This document shows, in pieces, positions 36,588 to 45,411 of a stretch of 64,000 bases of DNA (positions within the stretch are counted from its first letter, which is position 1; each line of letters begins with the position of its first letter). The DNA comes from Thiohalocapsa sp. ML1 (lineage in GTDB: Bacteria; Pseudomonadota; Gammaproteobacteria; Chromatiales; Chromatiaceae). Where the stretch lies: contig NZ_JABX01000020.1 of NCBI RefSeq assembly GCF_001469165.1, positions 42,655-106,654 of the forward strand. The letters are read 5' to 3'. The position numbers were made by a program, and so were the translations under genes. The notes under the pieces were generated by a model, which was given only the letters and a program-made list of their open reading frames with translations, did no database searches and was not told the DNA's origin.

Positions 36588-37043
36588 TTGCTGGTTTATC
36601 TGGACATCTGCTGCTTCAACCGGCCCTTCGATCAGCAGTCTCAAACGCTGGTGCGCTTGCAGACTGAGGCAAAGCTGGCGGTGCAGCACGGCGTGCGGGA
36701 GGGACACCTGAGGCTCGCGTGGTCGGCGGTGCTGGACTTGGAGAATGCCGGCAATCCCGACGCGGAGCGGGCCGAGGCGATCACGCTCTGGCGCGATCTT
36801 GCGCGGGTCGATGTCCCTACGACCCCGGCGGTCGAAGCCATCGCCGAGGGCATCGCCGAACGCGGCGTCAAGGCGATGGACGCGCTACATGTCGCGAGCG
36901 CCATCACAGCCGGAGCAACCTGGCTGTTGACCACGGATCTAAGGCTTATCCGCAGAATGCACGGCGATGATCGCATCGTCGTTGCCGATCCGATCGACTT
37001 CATCCGGTACTGGCAAGGGGATGACGATGAAAACCGAGTCTGA
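36588..37043 (+). CDS. PIN-domain toxin-like nuclease (TTG start)
   Basis: From TTG at 36588, with GGGG about ten bases before it, the protein is 151 residues and starts LVYLDICCFNRPFDQQSQ. This closely resembles PIN proteins beginning with VYLDNCCLNRPFDD. The acidic active-site residues are in place: Asp6, Glu52, Asp98 and Asp117 (TTDLRL). PIN toxins cut RNA, usually tRNA or mRNA. An in-frame ATG at 36546 would add an unlikely Cys/His-rich leader. The partner antitoxin overlaps its 3' end by 17 bases, so toxin comes first in this operon. Confidence 0.85.
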   Translation: MLVYLDICCFNRPFDQQSQTLVRLQTEAKLAVQHGVREGHLRLAWSAVLDLENAGNPDAERAEAITLWRDLARVDVPTTPAVEAIAEGIAERGVKAMDALHVASAITAGATWLLTTDLRLIRRMHGDDRIVVADPIDFIRYWQGDDDENRV

Positions 37044-37236
37044 GCTGAAACTGGCCGGGGTACGGGCGCTGATTGCCGCACTCGGCCCAGTGGATGCCGA
37101 ACGTTTTATCGTGGCCTTGCATCGGGAGCCGTTCGATTACACCCGATGGAGAGGCGACCAATGGCAGGACGCTACCGTCGCCACACTGGCGGAACAGGCG
37201 CGCGCGCTGCGGGCGCGCATGACGACACCGGGCTGA
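37027..37236 (+). CDS. Putative antitoxin partner of the PIN protein
   Basis: The 69-residue protein (MKTESELKLAGVRAL, then LGPVDAERFIVALHREPFDYTRW) resembles small proteins often found just after PIN toxins of this type. They carry the same DAERFI and REPFDYTxW text. It overlaps the toxin gene, indicating coupled translation. The ATG at 37027 is chosen because AGGGG lies six bases upstream; ATG at 37021 is too close to that site. No classic DNA-binding motif is evident. Confidence 0.75.
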   Translation: MKTESELKLAGVRALIAALGPVDAERFIVALHREPFDYTRWRGDQWQDATVATLAEQARALRARMTTPG

Positions 37237-37353
37237 GGCTCGTTCGGTGTCGGCTTCTGAAAGATCTGCTGGGCGCTAATCAGGGACCGCTAATCAGGGA
37301 AACCGTGGTCTGTCCCAACACCGCCCGCCAACGCGCCCACAACGGCGCCGCAA

Positions 37354-40300
37354 TCACTCCTCCGGCGGCAACGCCGCATCCAGCGCGGCGATCAAGTCCC
37401 GCTCCGCCGCCTCCAGCGTGACCTCGCGGAAGGGCTCGTCCTCCGGCCAATCCGCCAGCACCGCATCCAGCGCCGCCTTCGGCGACCAGGGCTGGCCGCG
37501 CTCGCCGTCCGGGCGCTCGTAGTGGTGCAGGATGTGCAACTGCTCGCGCAGGTCCTTGTCATCCTCCGCCGACAGCCCCTCCGGGAAGAACCAGCCGAGC
37601 ACCGCGTCGTCGTCGTCCACCCACTCCCGCAGCCGCACGACGCCCGCGCGCGGCATCTGCGGATTGGGCCGGCCGGTGTCGTCGAAGAGGCCGAATTCCG
37701 GGGGCAAGGGCTGGCCGGGGCGAAGGCCGCGACGGCGCATCAGGTCGGGGTCTTCGGCTTGTTCGTTGAACCAGTCTAATGCGGCGATGCGCAATGCATA
37801 GGCTTCAACTTTCCGAGCCAGGAACATCTTCCAATCGCTCGTTCTAGTTCGGCAGGCTTCCTTTAACTCGCATAGTGTCGCGTCGCTGATCTTGGGCAAG
37901 TAGTGAGCACTAAGGCTACCCAAGTCGCGATGAATGGATGTGTATATTGCCGGAAGCAAGGAGTTGGACCGCTGCCGCGATCTGCGGGCCTCTCGCAGAA
38001 GATAGCGCAACCGATCCCACGAGCGGTGAACAGAAATAGATGGTTGATGCTCGGAAGGCATTGATGCGAACAGCCAGCATGCCAATCGTAGCAGAGTAAA
38101 CAATCCGAAATCGTCTCCACCCGCGAGTGCTTCAGCAACAATTATGGTTTGATACAAACCTACCCCAAGGCGCGATCTCGTCGACTCCGGCGAATTGAGG
38201 CCGAGATTCATTGACGGCCGGCTTCCAACCGATGCGGAGTCACCAATGCTTTCGCCATGCAACACCCAAGCGTCAAGCGGAGTTGCGCGACAAGTCCACT
38301 GAATCAATTCGATTCCGGTCGGCATCGCTGCTTCCAGCTCGTATCCGACACACGTCAATACTGGCAATTGCGCATCTAAACTCGCCTGCCATCTTCTGCA
38401 ATATGCATGAATTCCATTCGTTTCCGCCTGGTTGCGCAGCCAATCAGAAACCAATGATTGGGCTCCTGGCTTCTCACTAGCGAAGGCTGTTCGGAAGTTT
38501 CCCTCACTCCACAGCCACTCCGTCGCGTTCGCTAACGCCAGTAGCGAATATGCCTGCGCTTCAGTTTCATATGCATCGACTATCCAGCCAGCGTCGTCTA
38601 TGGGATTTCGCCAACGCGCACCGGAACTCGAAAGTGAATCATCGAGTTGAGACTGCAATTCCATGAAGCTGCCTGTCGAGGCCTCGGCAAGCGTTGAGCC
38701 GAGCAATCCAAAAGGGTCTTCGCATTCGAACAACTTGTAGAGAAGCACCGGCCCCGATTGCGCCCAAGCGGGAACTGAACCGAAACGGGCCGCCAAGTCA
38801 GCCTCAGGCTGCACCAGCGCCGCGGCGATGACGACTGGCAACCAGCGCATACGCTCGCACTCGGCAAAATCCAGCTCTTCTCCTGTTAGCGCGGCAACGA
38901 GGAGCGTCGCCTGCGGCAGATCGGCAGGATCTAACTCCGCCAGCAGCTCCAGGTGGGCATTCGGGTCGGTCTGCGCCCCTTCGGCGGCGTGAATACACAG
39001 TAGCAATAGTCCGACCTCATCCCATCCTGGCAGACCAAGGTTCGTATACAACAGTTCCCGGATGGCATCGAGAAAGCGGCGGCTGCCGCGGGACTTGGCC
39101 CGGCCGTGGATGTACTCCGCGCAGAGGTATTCCTGGAAGCTCAGGTGTGCGAACTGTAAGCGATCCTCGGCAGGGTCGACGAGCAAGCCGGTCGGGTGCA
39201 GAAAGTAGTCCAGCAGCCGCGAAGCATCGTCCGGCTTGAGATCGCTGAAACGGCCGAGGTCCGGATTGGTGCCGCCCAGCAGCCCACAAACCTCTTGCTC
39301 CAGTTCGGCGCGGCTCCAGATCACTTGGCGCTTGTCCCGCTCACTCGCGGCATCCTTGACTTCCGCGCCCTTCAACTGGCTTCGCCACGCGAGATAGCCC
39401 AGCGCCCGGCGTACCTCTCGCTCATCCCAATGCGGCATCGGCTCGCCGCGGGTGGTGAATTGGAGCCGCCGCTGCTGGGTCTGGCGAATCAGGTAGAGGT
39501 CGATGATGCGCCGGTACAGGTCCGCGCGGCCGTGGGGCATGCGTCGGTCATTGGCGTGGACCAGCGCCATCAAGGTCAGGAAATGCGGACGGCGGGCGAG
39601 CGTCAGCAGATGTGCCCGGTTCGCATCCGTCAGCGCCGTCTCGAAATCCCGGATGAATTGCTCGCGCTCCAGGCGCCATTCATCCCGCAGCCGATAGAAA
39701 CGGTCGACAAAGGTCTTGATCTGCGCGAGCCCGAACGGCTGCAAGTGCCGGAGCGTGGCGTCGATGGGCTGTGCCTGGGATGTGAGCTGAACGCGCGTCT
39801 GCTGCGTCGCGGCGCCGCCGAACAAGGCACCAAGCAACCCCAGGGCCGGTCCGCCGATCATTGCGCCGATGAACGCGCCCGGGATCGCGCCGCCGCCGAG
39901 TTGCTGCGCTTCCGTTCTCTGAAACTGCCGGTAGGTGGCCTCGTCAAGGCGAAGCTCAGAGAAGCCCTGCGGACGCCCGGCGAAGACCACCCGATGCCCC
40001 GCATTCAGGCCGGCCTGGGCGCAAAGCGCCAGTTGCGCGCGAATGCTCGGGCCGCCGGCCTCATCGATGCCGTCGAACAGCAGCAACAGCGGCATTCCGT
40101 CACCGCTCGGCGCATAACTCGCCCGCAACCGGGCGATATCCAGCCGATACCCCTTATCCCGCGCCTCCTGCTCCGCCCGCTTCCACCAGAGGTTGAGCAA
40201 GTCGTCGAGCGTTCTGACCTTCTCCAGCTCATCCTGATAGTCCCGCAGGATCAGCGGGATGGGCAGGATGCCGCGGTTGCCGACGATGCGGCGGCGGAAG

Positions 40301-40644
40301 TCGCTCGGGCGGTCGCTGGCGAGCTCGTCGATGATGGCCTGGATGAGCGTGGTCTTGCCGCTGCCGGGGCGCCCGGAGATGGCGACGAAGGGCTGCTCGG
40401 CGATGACCTCCAGGGCGTCGCGGCCGGGCAGCGGCTCGTCCTTGGCCTCGGCCGGGCCGGGCATGGATTCGTCGGTGCGGTCCTCGGTGTCCAGGCGCAG
40501 CGGCACGTAGACCTTGCGCAGGCTGACGCGGTCCTCGCCCTGCAAGGTCAAGAGCAGGTCCAGACCGCCGAAGCGCTTGGCGAGCCAGCGCACATAGTCC
40601 CCGCGGGCGGTGACACGGGCATTCTTTTCGGCGATGTCGCTCAT
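37354..40644 (-). CDS. NACHT-domain NTPase (STAND-type, candidate antiphage protein)
   Basis: The 1096-residue protein has a short N-terminal region ending with a linker (KVYVPLRL, residues 45-52). The NACHT NTPase has Walker A GRPGSGKT (91-98), Walker B LLLLFDGIDE (186-195) and the sensor-1-like RVVFAGRPQGF (218-228). A glycine-zipper hydrophobic stretch (about 250-278) sits before the LQPFGLAQIKTFVDRFY segment. After the lid come LSFQEYLCAEYI (NACHT winged-helix end) and a long C-terminal region with no obvious repeats. Bacterial NACHT proteins sense phage and trigger cell death. Codon use changes sharply at about 38900, with lower GC to about 37780. It follows the KAP gene by 21 bases. No N-terminal effector domain is recognisable. 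Confidence 0.85.
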   Translation of the reverse strand: MSDIAEKNARVTARGDYVRWLAKRFGGLDLLLTLQGEDRVSLRKVYVPLRLDTEDRTDESMPGPAEAKDEPLPGRDALEVIAEQPFVAISGRPGSGKTTLIQAIIDELASDRPSDFRRRIVGNRGILPIPLILRDYQDELEKVRTLDDLLNLWWKRAEQEARDKGYRLDIARLRASYAPSGDGMPLLLLFDGIDEAGGPSIRAQLALCAQAGLNAGHRVVFAGRPQGFSELRLDEATYRQFQRTEAQQLGGGAIPGAFIGAMIGGPALGLLGALFGGAATQQTRVQLTSQAQPIDATLRHLQPFGLAQIKTFVDRFYRLRDEWRLEREQFIRDFETALTDANRAHLLTLARRPHFLTLMALVHANDRRMPHGRADLYRRIIDLYLIRQTQQRRLQFTTRGEPMPHWDEREVRRALGYLAWRSQLKGAEVKDAASERDKRQVIWSRAELEQEVCGLLGGTNPDLGRFSDLKPDDASRLLDYFLHPTGLLVDPAEDRLQFAHLSFQEYLCAEYIHGRAKSRGSRRFLDAIRELLYTNLGLPGWDEVGLLLLCIHAAEGAQTDPNAHLELLAELDPADLPQATLLVAALTGEELDFAECERMRWLPVVIAAALVQPEADLAARFGSVPAWAQSGPVLLYKLFECEDPFGLLGSTLAEASTGSFMELQSQLDDSLSSSGARWRNPIDDAGWIVDAYETEAQAYSLLALANATEWLWSEGNFRTAFASEKPGAQSLVSDWLRNQAETNGIHAYCRRWQASLDAQLPVLTCVGYELEAAMPTGIELIQWTCRATPLDAWVLHGESIGDSASVGSRPSMNLGLNSPESTRSRLGVGLYQTIIVAEALAGGDDFGLFTLLRLACWLFASMPSEHQPSISVHRSWDRLRYLLREARRSRQRSNSLLPAIYTSIHRDLGSLSAHYLPKISDATLCELKEACRTRTSDWKMFLARKVEAYALRIAALDWFNEQAEDPDLMRRRGLRPGQPLPPEFGLFDDTGRPNPQMPRAGVVRLREWVDDDDAVLGWFFPEGLSAEDDKDLREQLHILHHYERPDGERGQPWSPKAALDAVLADWPEDEPFREVTLEAAERDLIAALDAALPPEE

Positions 40645-40665
40645 GGGCGCTCTCGCGGTGTCGGA

Positions 40666-42360
40666 TCAGTCGTCGTGGTCTGGAATCGGGTCGGTGGTCG
40701 GGTCGGCGGCGGCGTCGATATGCTCGGCCGGCGGTGCGGCGCCAGCGTCCGCATCAACATCTGAGGGCTGTGTTCCGTCCGGAAGGTCCCCCGCCGGTTC
40801 GATGTCGACGCGCAGGAAGATGTGACGCGGGTCGATGGTACGCCCGGTCTCGTACAACTCCTCAAACAGCGACTGAAAGTTGACGTCGGAACGACGTCGA
40901 TCCCGCCGCTCGTTGGCGATGCGGACGGCGTCGTCGAGCGATTCGTTCCCGTGGCGCAGGTTGTCTCGGTCAATGCTGCCGAGGATATGACTGAAAGCGC
41001 GCGTGAAAACCTCCTTCAGCAGCCCGGTTTCCAGCACCGCGTCGCCGCCAGGCTCGGTGGCCCCCTGACGGGAAAGCACGGCGCGCAAAACGTCAATGGC
41101 CTCCGGCTGCCGCTCCAGCAGTCGCCACACCGGCCGGTGAAAGTGTCGCAGGTAATGCAGCAGCACGAAGCGTCGCGCCTCGGCCGGGAAATCGGCGTCG
41201 TCGCCCATCCAGCCGCCGCAGTCGTGCATGGCCCAGGCGGCGCAGAGGCTGTTGGTAAAGTTCTTGATCTTGCGCGGGTTGGGCTCCAGCAGTCGCTCGA
41301 TGTCCTTGGCCATTTGGACGCGGGCGGCGTCGATGGGGGCCTGTTGCAACTCATCCGGCGCGGCGCCGCGAGGAATGCCGTGCAGGCGAAACTGCCGCAC
41401 GATGCCGTCGCAGACGCCGCGGGCCGAGGGCAGCGGCACGCTCAGCGTCGCCTGAAACAGCTTCTCCAGGTACTCGCGGTTGGCCTCCTCGGAGTCGCTG
41501 CGGTGGCGCTTCAGGGCGGCCATCACGGCGCCGTCGTCGAGGCCGAGCACGAAAACACAGCGGCTGGTACCGAGGTAGAGCTTGATGATCTCCAATAGCC
41601 GGACGATGACCTCGCCCTCGCAGCGATCCAGGTCATCGACGAAGACGACGAGGCGGGCGTCGCTGCCGAGCTCGTCTGCATCGGTGCGCGCCTTGAGGAG
41701 CTGGTTGATCGCGTCCTCGAAGAGCAGATGAAAGCGCTGACCGTCGCTGAGGGCGGCGAGTCGGTCCTCGCCCTCCTTCCAGCCGCCGCGCACCGCATCT
41801 GTCAGACCGCGAGCGAGCTTCGCCGGACGCTCCATGACCAACGATAGCGCGGCATCGGCAAGATGCTCCAGCAGCTTGGCGGCGGCAAGTCCGGCTTGGC
41901 GGTTGAGCTGCTTGGCGCCTTCTTTGAAGCTAAGCCAGACCGTGAACTGCTCGCGGATCTCGTGGATGAGCGGAATGAGCGGATTGGCCTCGTTCTGATG
42001 CTGCCACGGGGAGTACCAGATGCCCAAAGTCTGCTCGGCCGTTGCTTTCGGCCAGGACGGAAGCCGGGGGTTTCGACCTTCGTGGTCGTACTTCCAACGC
42101 GCCCAATGATCGCCGTGGGCCTCCTTCGACAGCTCCCCGAACGGCAGCGCCTGCTGGATCGGCCGCCCGCCCAGGGTAGCGAACGCGCGGCGCATGACGC
42201 TGGTCTTGCCGCAGCCCCACTTGCCGTTGACGCCGATGGTGAAGGGCGGGTCCACCTGGAGCGCCATGCGCGCGACCTGATCGCCGGCGGCGCCTAAGCC
42301 AAAGTCGTCGTCCAGCGACCAGAGGTCGTTGCGGTAGTGCGGGTTGGGTGCGTCGGACAT
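40666..42360 (-). CDS. KAP-family P-loop NTPase
   Basis: The 564-residue protein has the KAP layout: NDLWSLDDDFGLGAAGDQVARM, Walker A GKWGCGKT (46-53), FSPWQH-like text as WYSPWQHQNE (about 115-124), Walker B VVFVDDLDRC (238-247) and a RKIKNFTNSL segment after the sensor region. KAP NTPases include phage-exclusion protein PifA and animal Kidins220, and often act at membranes. Some KAP proteins carry inserted membrane helices; none is obvious here. The acidic C-terminal tail (about 525-564) looks disordered. It is the first gene of a two-gene unit with the NACHT NTPase, which makes a joint defence role likely but unproven. Confidence 0.88.
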   Translation of the reverse strand: MSDAPNPHYRNDLWSLDDDFGLGAAGDQVARMALQVDPPFTIGVNGKWGCGKTSVMRRAFATLGGRPIQQALPFGELSKEAHGDHWARWKYDHEGRNPRLPSWPKATAEQTLGIWYSPWQHQNEANPLIPLIHEIREQFTVWLSFKEGAKQLNRQAGLAAAKLLEHLADAALSLVMERPAKLARGLTDAVRGGWKEGEDRLAALSDGQRFHLLFEDAINQLLKARTDADELGSDARLVVFVDDLDRCEGEVIVRLLEIIKLYLGTSRCVFVLGLDDGAVMAALKRHRSDSEEANREYLEKLFQATLSVPLPSARGVCDGIVRQFRLHGIPRGAAPDELQQAPIDAARVQMAKDIERLLEPNPRKIKNFTNSLCAAWAMHDCGGWMGDDADFPAEARRFVLLHYLRHFHRPVWRLLERQPEAIDVLRAVLSRQGATEPGGDAVLETGLLKEVFTRAFSHILGSIDRDNLRHGNESLDDAVRIANERRDRRRSDVNFQSLFEELYETGRTIDPRHIFLRVDIEPAGDLPDGTQPSDVDADAGAAPPAEHIDAAADPTTDPIPDHDD

Positions 42361-42385
42361 GGCGGCCTTCCCAGGTCTTGGGTAA

Positions 42386-42487
42386 CGGTGCAGGGCGGTC
42401 GGTGGAACCGCTGCGGTTGTTCCGCCCTACACAGCTTGGGCGACGGTGCAGTTGCTCGGTGGAACCGCTGCGCTTGTTCCACCCTAC
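42386..42487. repeat. Direct repeat pair carrying hairpins, upstream of KAP operon
   Basis: Two copies of a roughly 44-base unit (42386-42430 and 42444-42487) share CGGTGCAG, then CGGTGGAACCGCTGCG and TTGTTCC, then CCCTAC. Copy 2 has a perfect hairpin with arms GGTGGAAC and GTTCCACC. Copy 1 is slightly diverged. The unit reminds me of interspersed repeats common in Chromatiaceae, from memory only. A CGGCCCT heptamer patch follows at 42495-42522. Confidence 0.75.
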
Positions 42488-42573
42488 GCCGCTGCCTTGG
42501 CCCTAGGCCCTCGGCCCTTCGCGCGAGCGGCGCGTCTGCTCCAGCGCGCACCATCAGGCAATCGCGGCGCCCT

Positions 42574-45003
42574 TCAACCAGCCGCCTCGCCCTCCGCCTC
42601 CGCGGGCACCGCGCGCAGCGGCGCGATGGCAGCGCGCTCCAGGACGAGGGCGAAGTCGGTGGGGTCCATGGGCTTGGCGAACAGGTAGCCCTGGCCGAAG
42701 TCGCAGCCTAGGTCGCGCAGCACGGCGAGCTGGGCGTCTTCTTCGATGCCTTCGGCGACGACGGCGAGGCCGAGCGCCTTGGCCATCGCGATCATGGCGG
42801 TAGCCAGCGCGCGGTCCTCATCGCGGGTGCAGAGGTTGGCGACGAAGGAGCGGTCGATCTTGATGCAGTCGATGGCGAAGCGGCGCAGATAATTCAGCGA
42901 CGAATAGCCGGTGCCGAAGTCGTCGATGTGGATCGCGAGCCCCAGGTCGCTCAGCGCCTGCACGCGGGCGCTGTTGGCGGGAGTGAGGTCCATCAGCACG
43001 GATTCGGTGATCTCCAGTTGCAGGGCGTCGGGCTCCAGCCGGTAGCGCTCCAGCAGCCCCGCCACCGGCCCCGCGAGTGCCTCCCGCTGCACGTGCGCCG
43101 CGGAGACGTTGACCGCCACCGGTCGCGGGGCCAGCCCCTGCCGGCGCCAGTCGGCGACCTGTGCACAGACCGCTTCCAGCACCCAGCGGCCGATGTCCTG
43201 GATCAGGCCGCTCTCCTCGGCGATGGGGATGAAGCGCGCCGGCGACACGGGGCCGAGCTCGTCGTCGCGCCAGCGCAGCAGCGCCTCGCAGGCGACCAGC
43301 CGGCCGGTGTCCAGCGCGACGATGGGCTGGTATTGCAGCGTCAAGCGCTCGGCCTGCAGGGCGTGCCGGAGCCGGTGCTCGATGACCAGGCGCTCGGAGG
43401 CGCGCATGTTCAGCTCCGGCGTGAAGAACCGGTAGAGGTTGCGGCCCTCGGATTTGGCCCGGTACATGGCGAGGTCCGCGCAGCGCACGAGCCCGTCGGG
43501 GTCCTGCGCGTCCTGCGGGTAGAGCGCGATGCCGGCGCTCGCGGTGACGACGTAGCGGCCCTCCTGCAGCTCCACCGGCTCCGCGGCGGCGGCCAGCACC
43601 CGGGCGGCGAGATCGGCCGCGGCGTTGGCGTCCGGCAGCCGGTCCATGGTCGCGAGCAGCTCGTCGCCGCCGAAGCGGGCGAGAAAGGCGCCCTGCTCCA
43701 AGCCCTCGTTGTCGAGCAGCGCCTGCAGCCGGTCCGCGACCGTCTGCAGCACCCGGTCGCCCACGGCGTGGCCCAGGTTGTCGTTGATCTGCTTGAAGTT
43801 GTCGAGATCGACGAAGAGCAGCGCCAAGACCTCGTCGGCGCGCCGCGGGGCGCCCATGCGCTGCGTCAGCAGGTCGCGGATCAGGTTGCGGTTCGGCAGG
43901 CCGGTGAGCTGATCGTAGAAGGCGAGCTGCTCGATCTGCTCGTTGTACTGGCCGAGCCGCTCGGCCATCTCGCGTAGCTCGGCGCCGAGCAGGCCGAGCT
44001 CGTCGTCGCCGCGCACCGTGACCGGCGGCACGCGCCGGCCGGTGCCGATGGCCCGCGCGGCGCTGCGCAGCGACTTGAGCGGTCGCAGCACCAGCCGCCG
44101 CAGCCAGATGAACAGCACCGCCACCAGCAGCAGGGCGCTAAAAAAGCTGATGGCCACGGTCTGCACCGCCAGCGTGTCGAGCGGATGCGACAGCCCCCGC
44201 AGCGGTTGCACCGCCACAGCGGTGAGCCCTTCCCGCAACGCGCGGGCCATGACGAGGCTGGGCTCGCCACCCCAACCGAGCCGCCGCGGTGTCAGGGTCG
44301 TGCCCAAGTGGCCAAGCGTCTCGCGCAACACCGACGGCGGCGGCGCAAGCGGCGCCCGGCCGCTGTCGTAGAGCACCTCACCGTCCGCCTGCACCAGCAG
44401 CAGCGCGCCGCTCCAGCCAAGGTGCTCGGTCACGAGGCGCGCGTAGAGCGGCGTCAGGGCGACGCTCAGGGCAACGACATGCCCGTTGCTGGCCGCACCG
44501 GTGGCCGCGGCATCCGGGTCCTGCACAGCGCGATAGACGCGCAGCAGGTCGGCGTTGGCGTCCATGTCGAAGCAGGGGGCCGGCCCGGCACGCGCCGCGA
44601 CCTCCGCCGCATAGGGGTCGGCCAGGGGCGAGTCACCGTGGAAGCCGATGGCAGCGGCCTGCGCCAGCACCCCGCCTGCGCCATCGAGCAGCCGAATGGA
44701 GAGGTAGTCCGGATAGGTCGTCCGGTAACGATCGAAGAGCCGCACCGCGGCGGAGGTGTCGCCCCCGGGTCCGGTGGCGGAGCGCACCGCGGGCGCCGAG
44801 GCCAGCAGCTCGGCGCTCGCCGCGGCACCATCGGCCAGGTCCGACAAGCCCTGGTCCGCGAGCATCAGCGCCACGGCCATGCCCCGCTCGGCCTGCCCCT
44901 CCAGCTTGCCCTGCAGCGACACCCAGGTGAGCCAGCCGAGCGCGACCACCGGCGCCACGACGAGCGGCACCAGCGCCAACGCCAGTTTCGCGCGCAGGCG
45001 CAT
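42574..45003 (-). CDS. Membrane GGDEF-EAL cyclic-di-GMP protein with HAMP
   Basis: The 809-residue protein has a membrane helix at the start, a periplasmic sensor of about 230 residues, a second helix (about 277-298), HAMP, then GGDEF (about 360-535) and EAL (about 545-800). In the GGDEF active-site loop the sequence is RFGGDELL, so the usual final Phe is Leu. The EAL motif is CEALLRW, and ESVLMDL, DDFGTGYSSLNYL and KIDRSF are intact, so phosphodiesterase activity is likely. The GGDEF part could still make or bind c-di-GMP. It is transcribed alone, toward the KAP operon. Confidence 0.93.
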   Translation of the reverse strand: MRLRAKLALALVPLVVAPVVALGWLTWVSLQGKLEGQAERGMAVALMLADQGLSDLADGAAASAELLASAPAVRSATGPGGDTSAAVRLFDRYRTTYPDYLSIRLLDGAGGVLAQAAAIGFHGDSPLADPYAAEVAARAGPAPCFDMDANADLLRVYRAVQDPDAAATGAASNGHVVALSVALTPLYARLVTEHLGWSGALLLVQADGEVLYDSGRAPLAPPPSVLRETLGHLGTTLTPRRLGWGGEPSLVMARALREGLTAVAVQPLRGLSHPLDTLAVQTVAISFFSALLLVAVLFIWLRRLVLRPLKSLRSAARAIGTGRRVPPVTVRGDDELGLLGAELREMAERLGQYNEQIEQLAFYDQLTGLPNRNLIRDLLTQRMGAPRRADEVLALLFVDLDNFKQINDNLGHAVGDRVLQTVADRLQALLDNEGLEQGAFLARFGGDELLATMDRLPDANAAADLAARVLAAAAEPVELQEGRYVVTASAGIALYPQDAQDPDGLVRCADLAMYRAKSEGRNLYRFFTPELNMRASERLVIEHRLRHALQAERLTLQYQPIVALDTGRLVACEALLRWRDDELGPVSPARFIPIAEESGLIQDIGRWVLEAVCAQVADWRRQGLAPRPVAVNVSAAHVQREALAGPVAGLLERYRLEPDALQLEITESVLMDLTPANSARVQALSDLGLAIHIDDFGTGYSSLNYLRRFAIDCIKIDRSFVANLCTRDEDRALATAMIAMAKALGLAVVAEGIEEDAQLAVLRDLGCDFGQGYLFAKPMDPTDFALVLERAAIAPLRAVPAEAEGEAAG

Positions 45004-45411
45004 GGCGTCAGTGTCGCAACCGGGGCAACGCCACGCGAACCGGCGCGCGCTCCCGGACCATTCGTCGCGGATGCGGCACCAGACGGCGGTTAATCGACGG
45101 AAACGCGAATCGCTCGTACATCAGGGATGACCGGATCACCGGCTCATTGCTACAGCTTGTACAAATATCGGCCAGTGCCGGAGGGGACAGAGTCAACGAC
45201 GGGAGGGTGACCCATGATCCGGTCGGCTGTCCACTGCCAGGTTGGCGTTTTCCGGCAGATGGCGCGCGCTGGGTGCGCAGGAAGGTCGAGTTTCACGATG
45301 ACACGCCGCTTTCGAGGGCCGAGGGCCGAGGGCCGAGGGCCGAGGGCCAAGGGAGCCATCCTCGGCCCTTGGCCCTTGGTTCACCTGCGGCGAGCGGCCC
45401 CCGAGGACGGG
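45004..45411. other. Intergenic gap holding a heptamer array
   Basis: Apart from an inverted pair of 7-base arrays (GGGCCGA repeated about five times at 45317-45352, and CGGCCCT-type units at 45360-45378), I see no gene or RNA. The left part probably holds the promoter of the GGDEF-EAL gene. Confidence 0.6.

Noticed and set aside
42574..45003. Inactive GGDEF because of the GGDEL loop
   Set aside because: A Phe to Leu change at the last position alone does not prove loss of cyclase activity, so no call was made.
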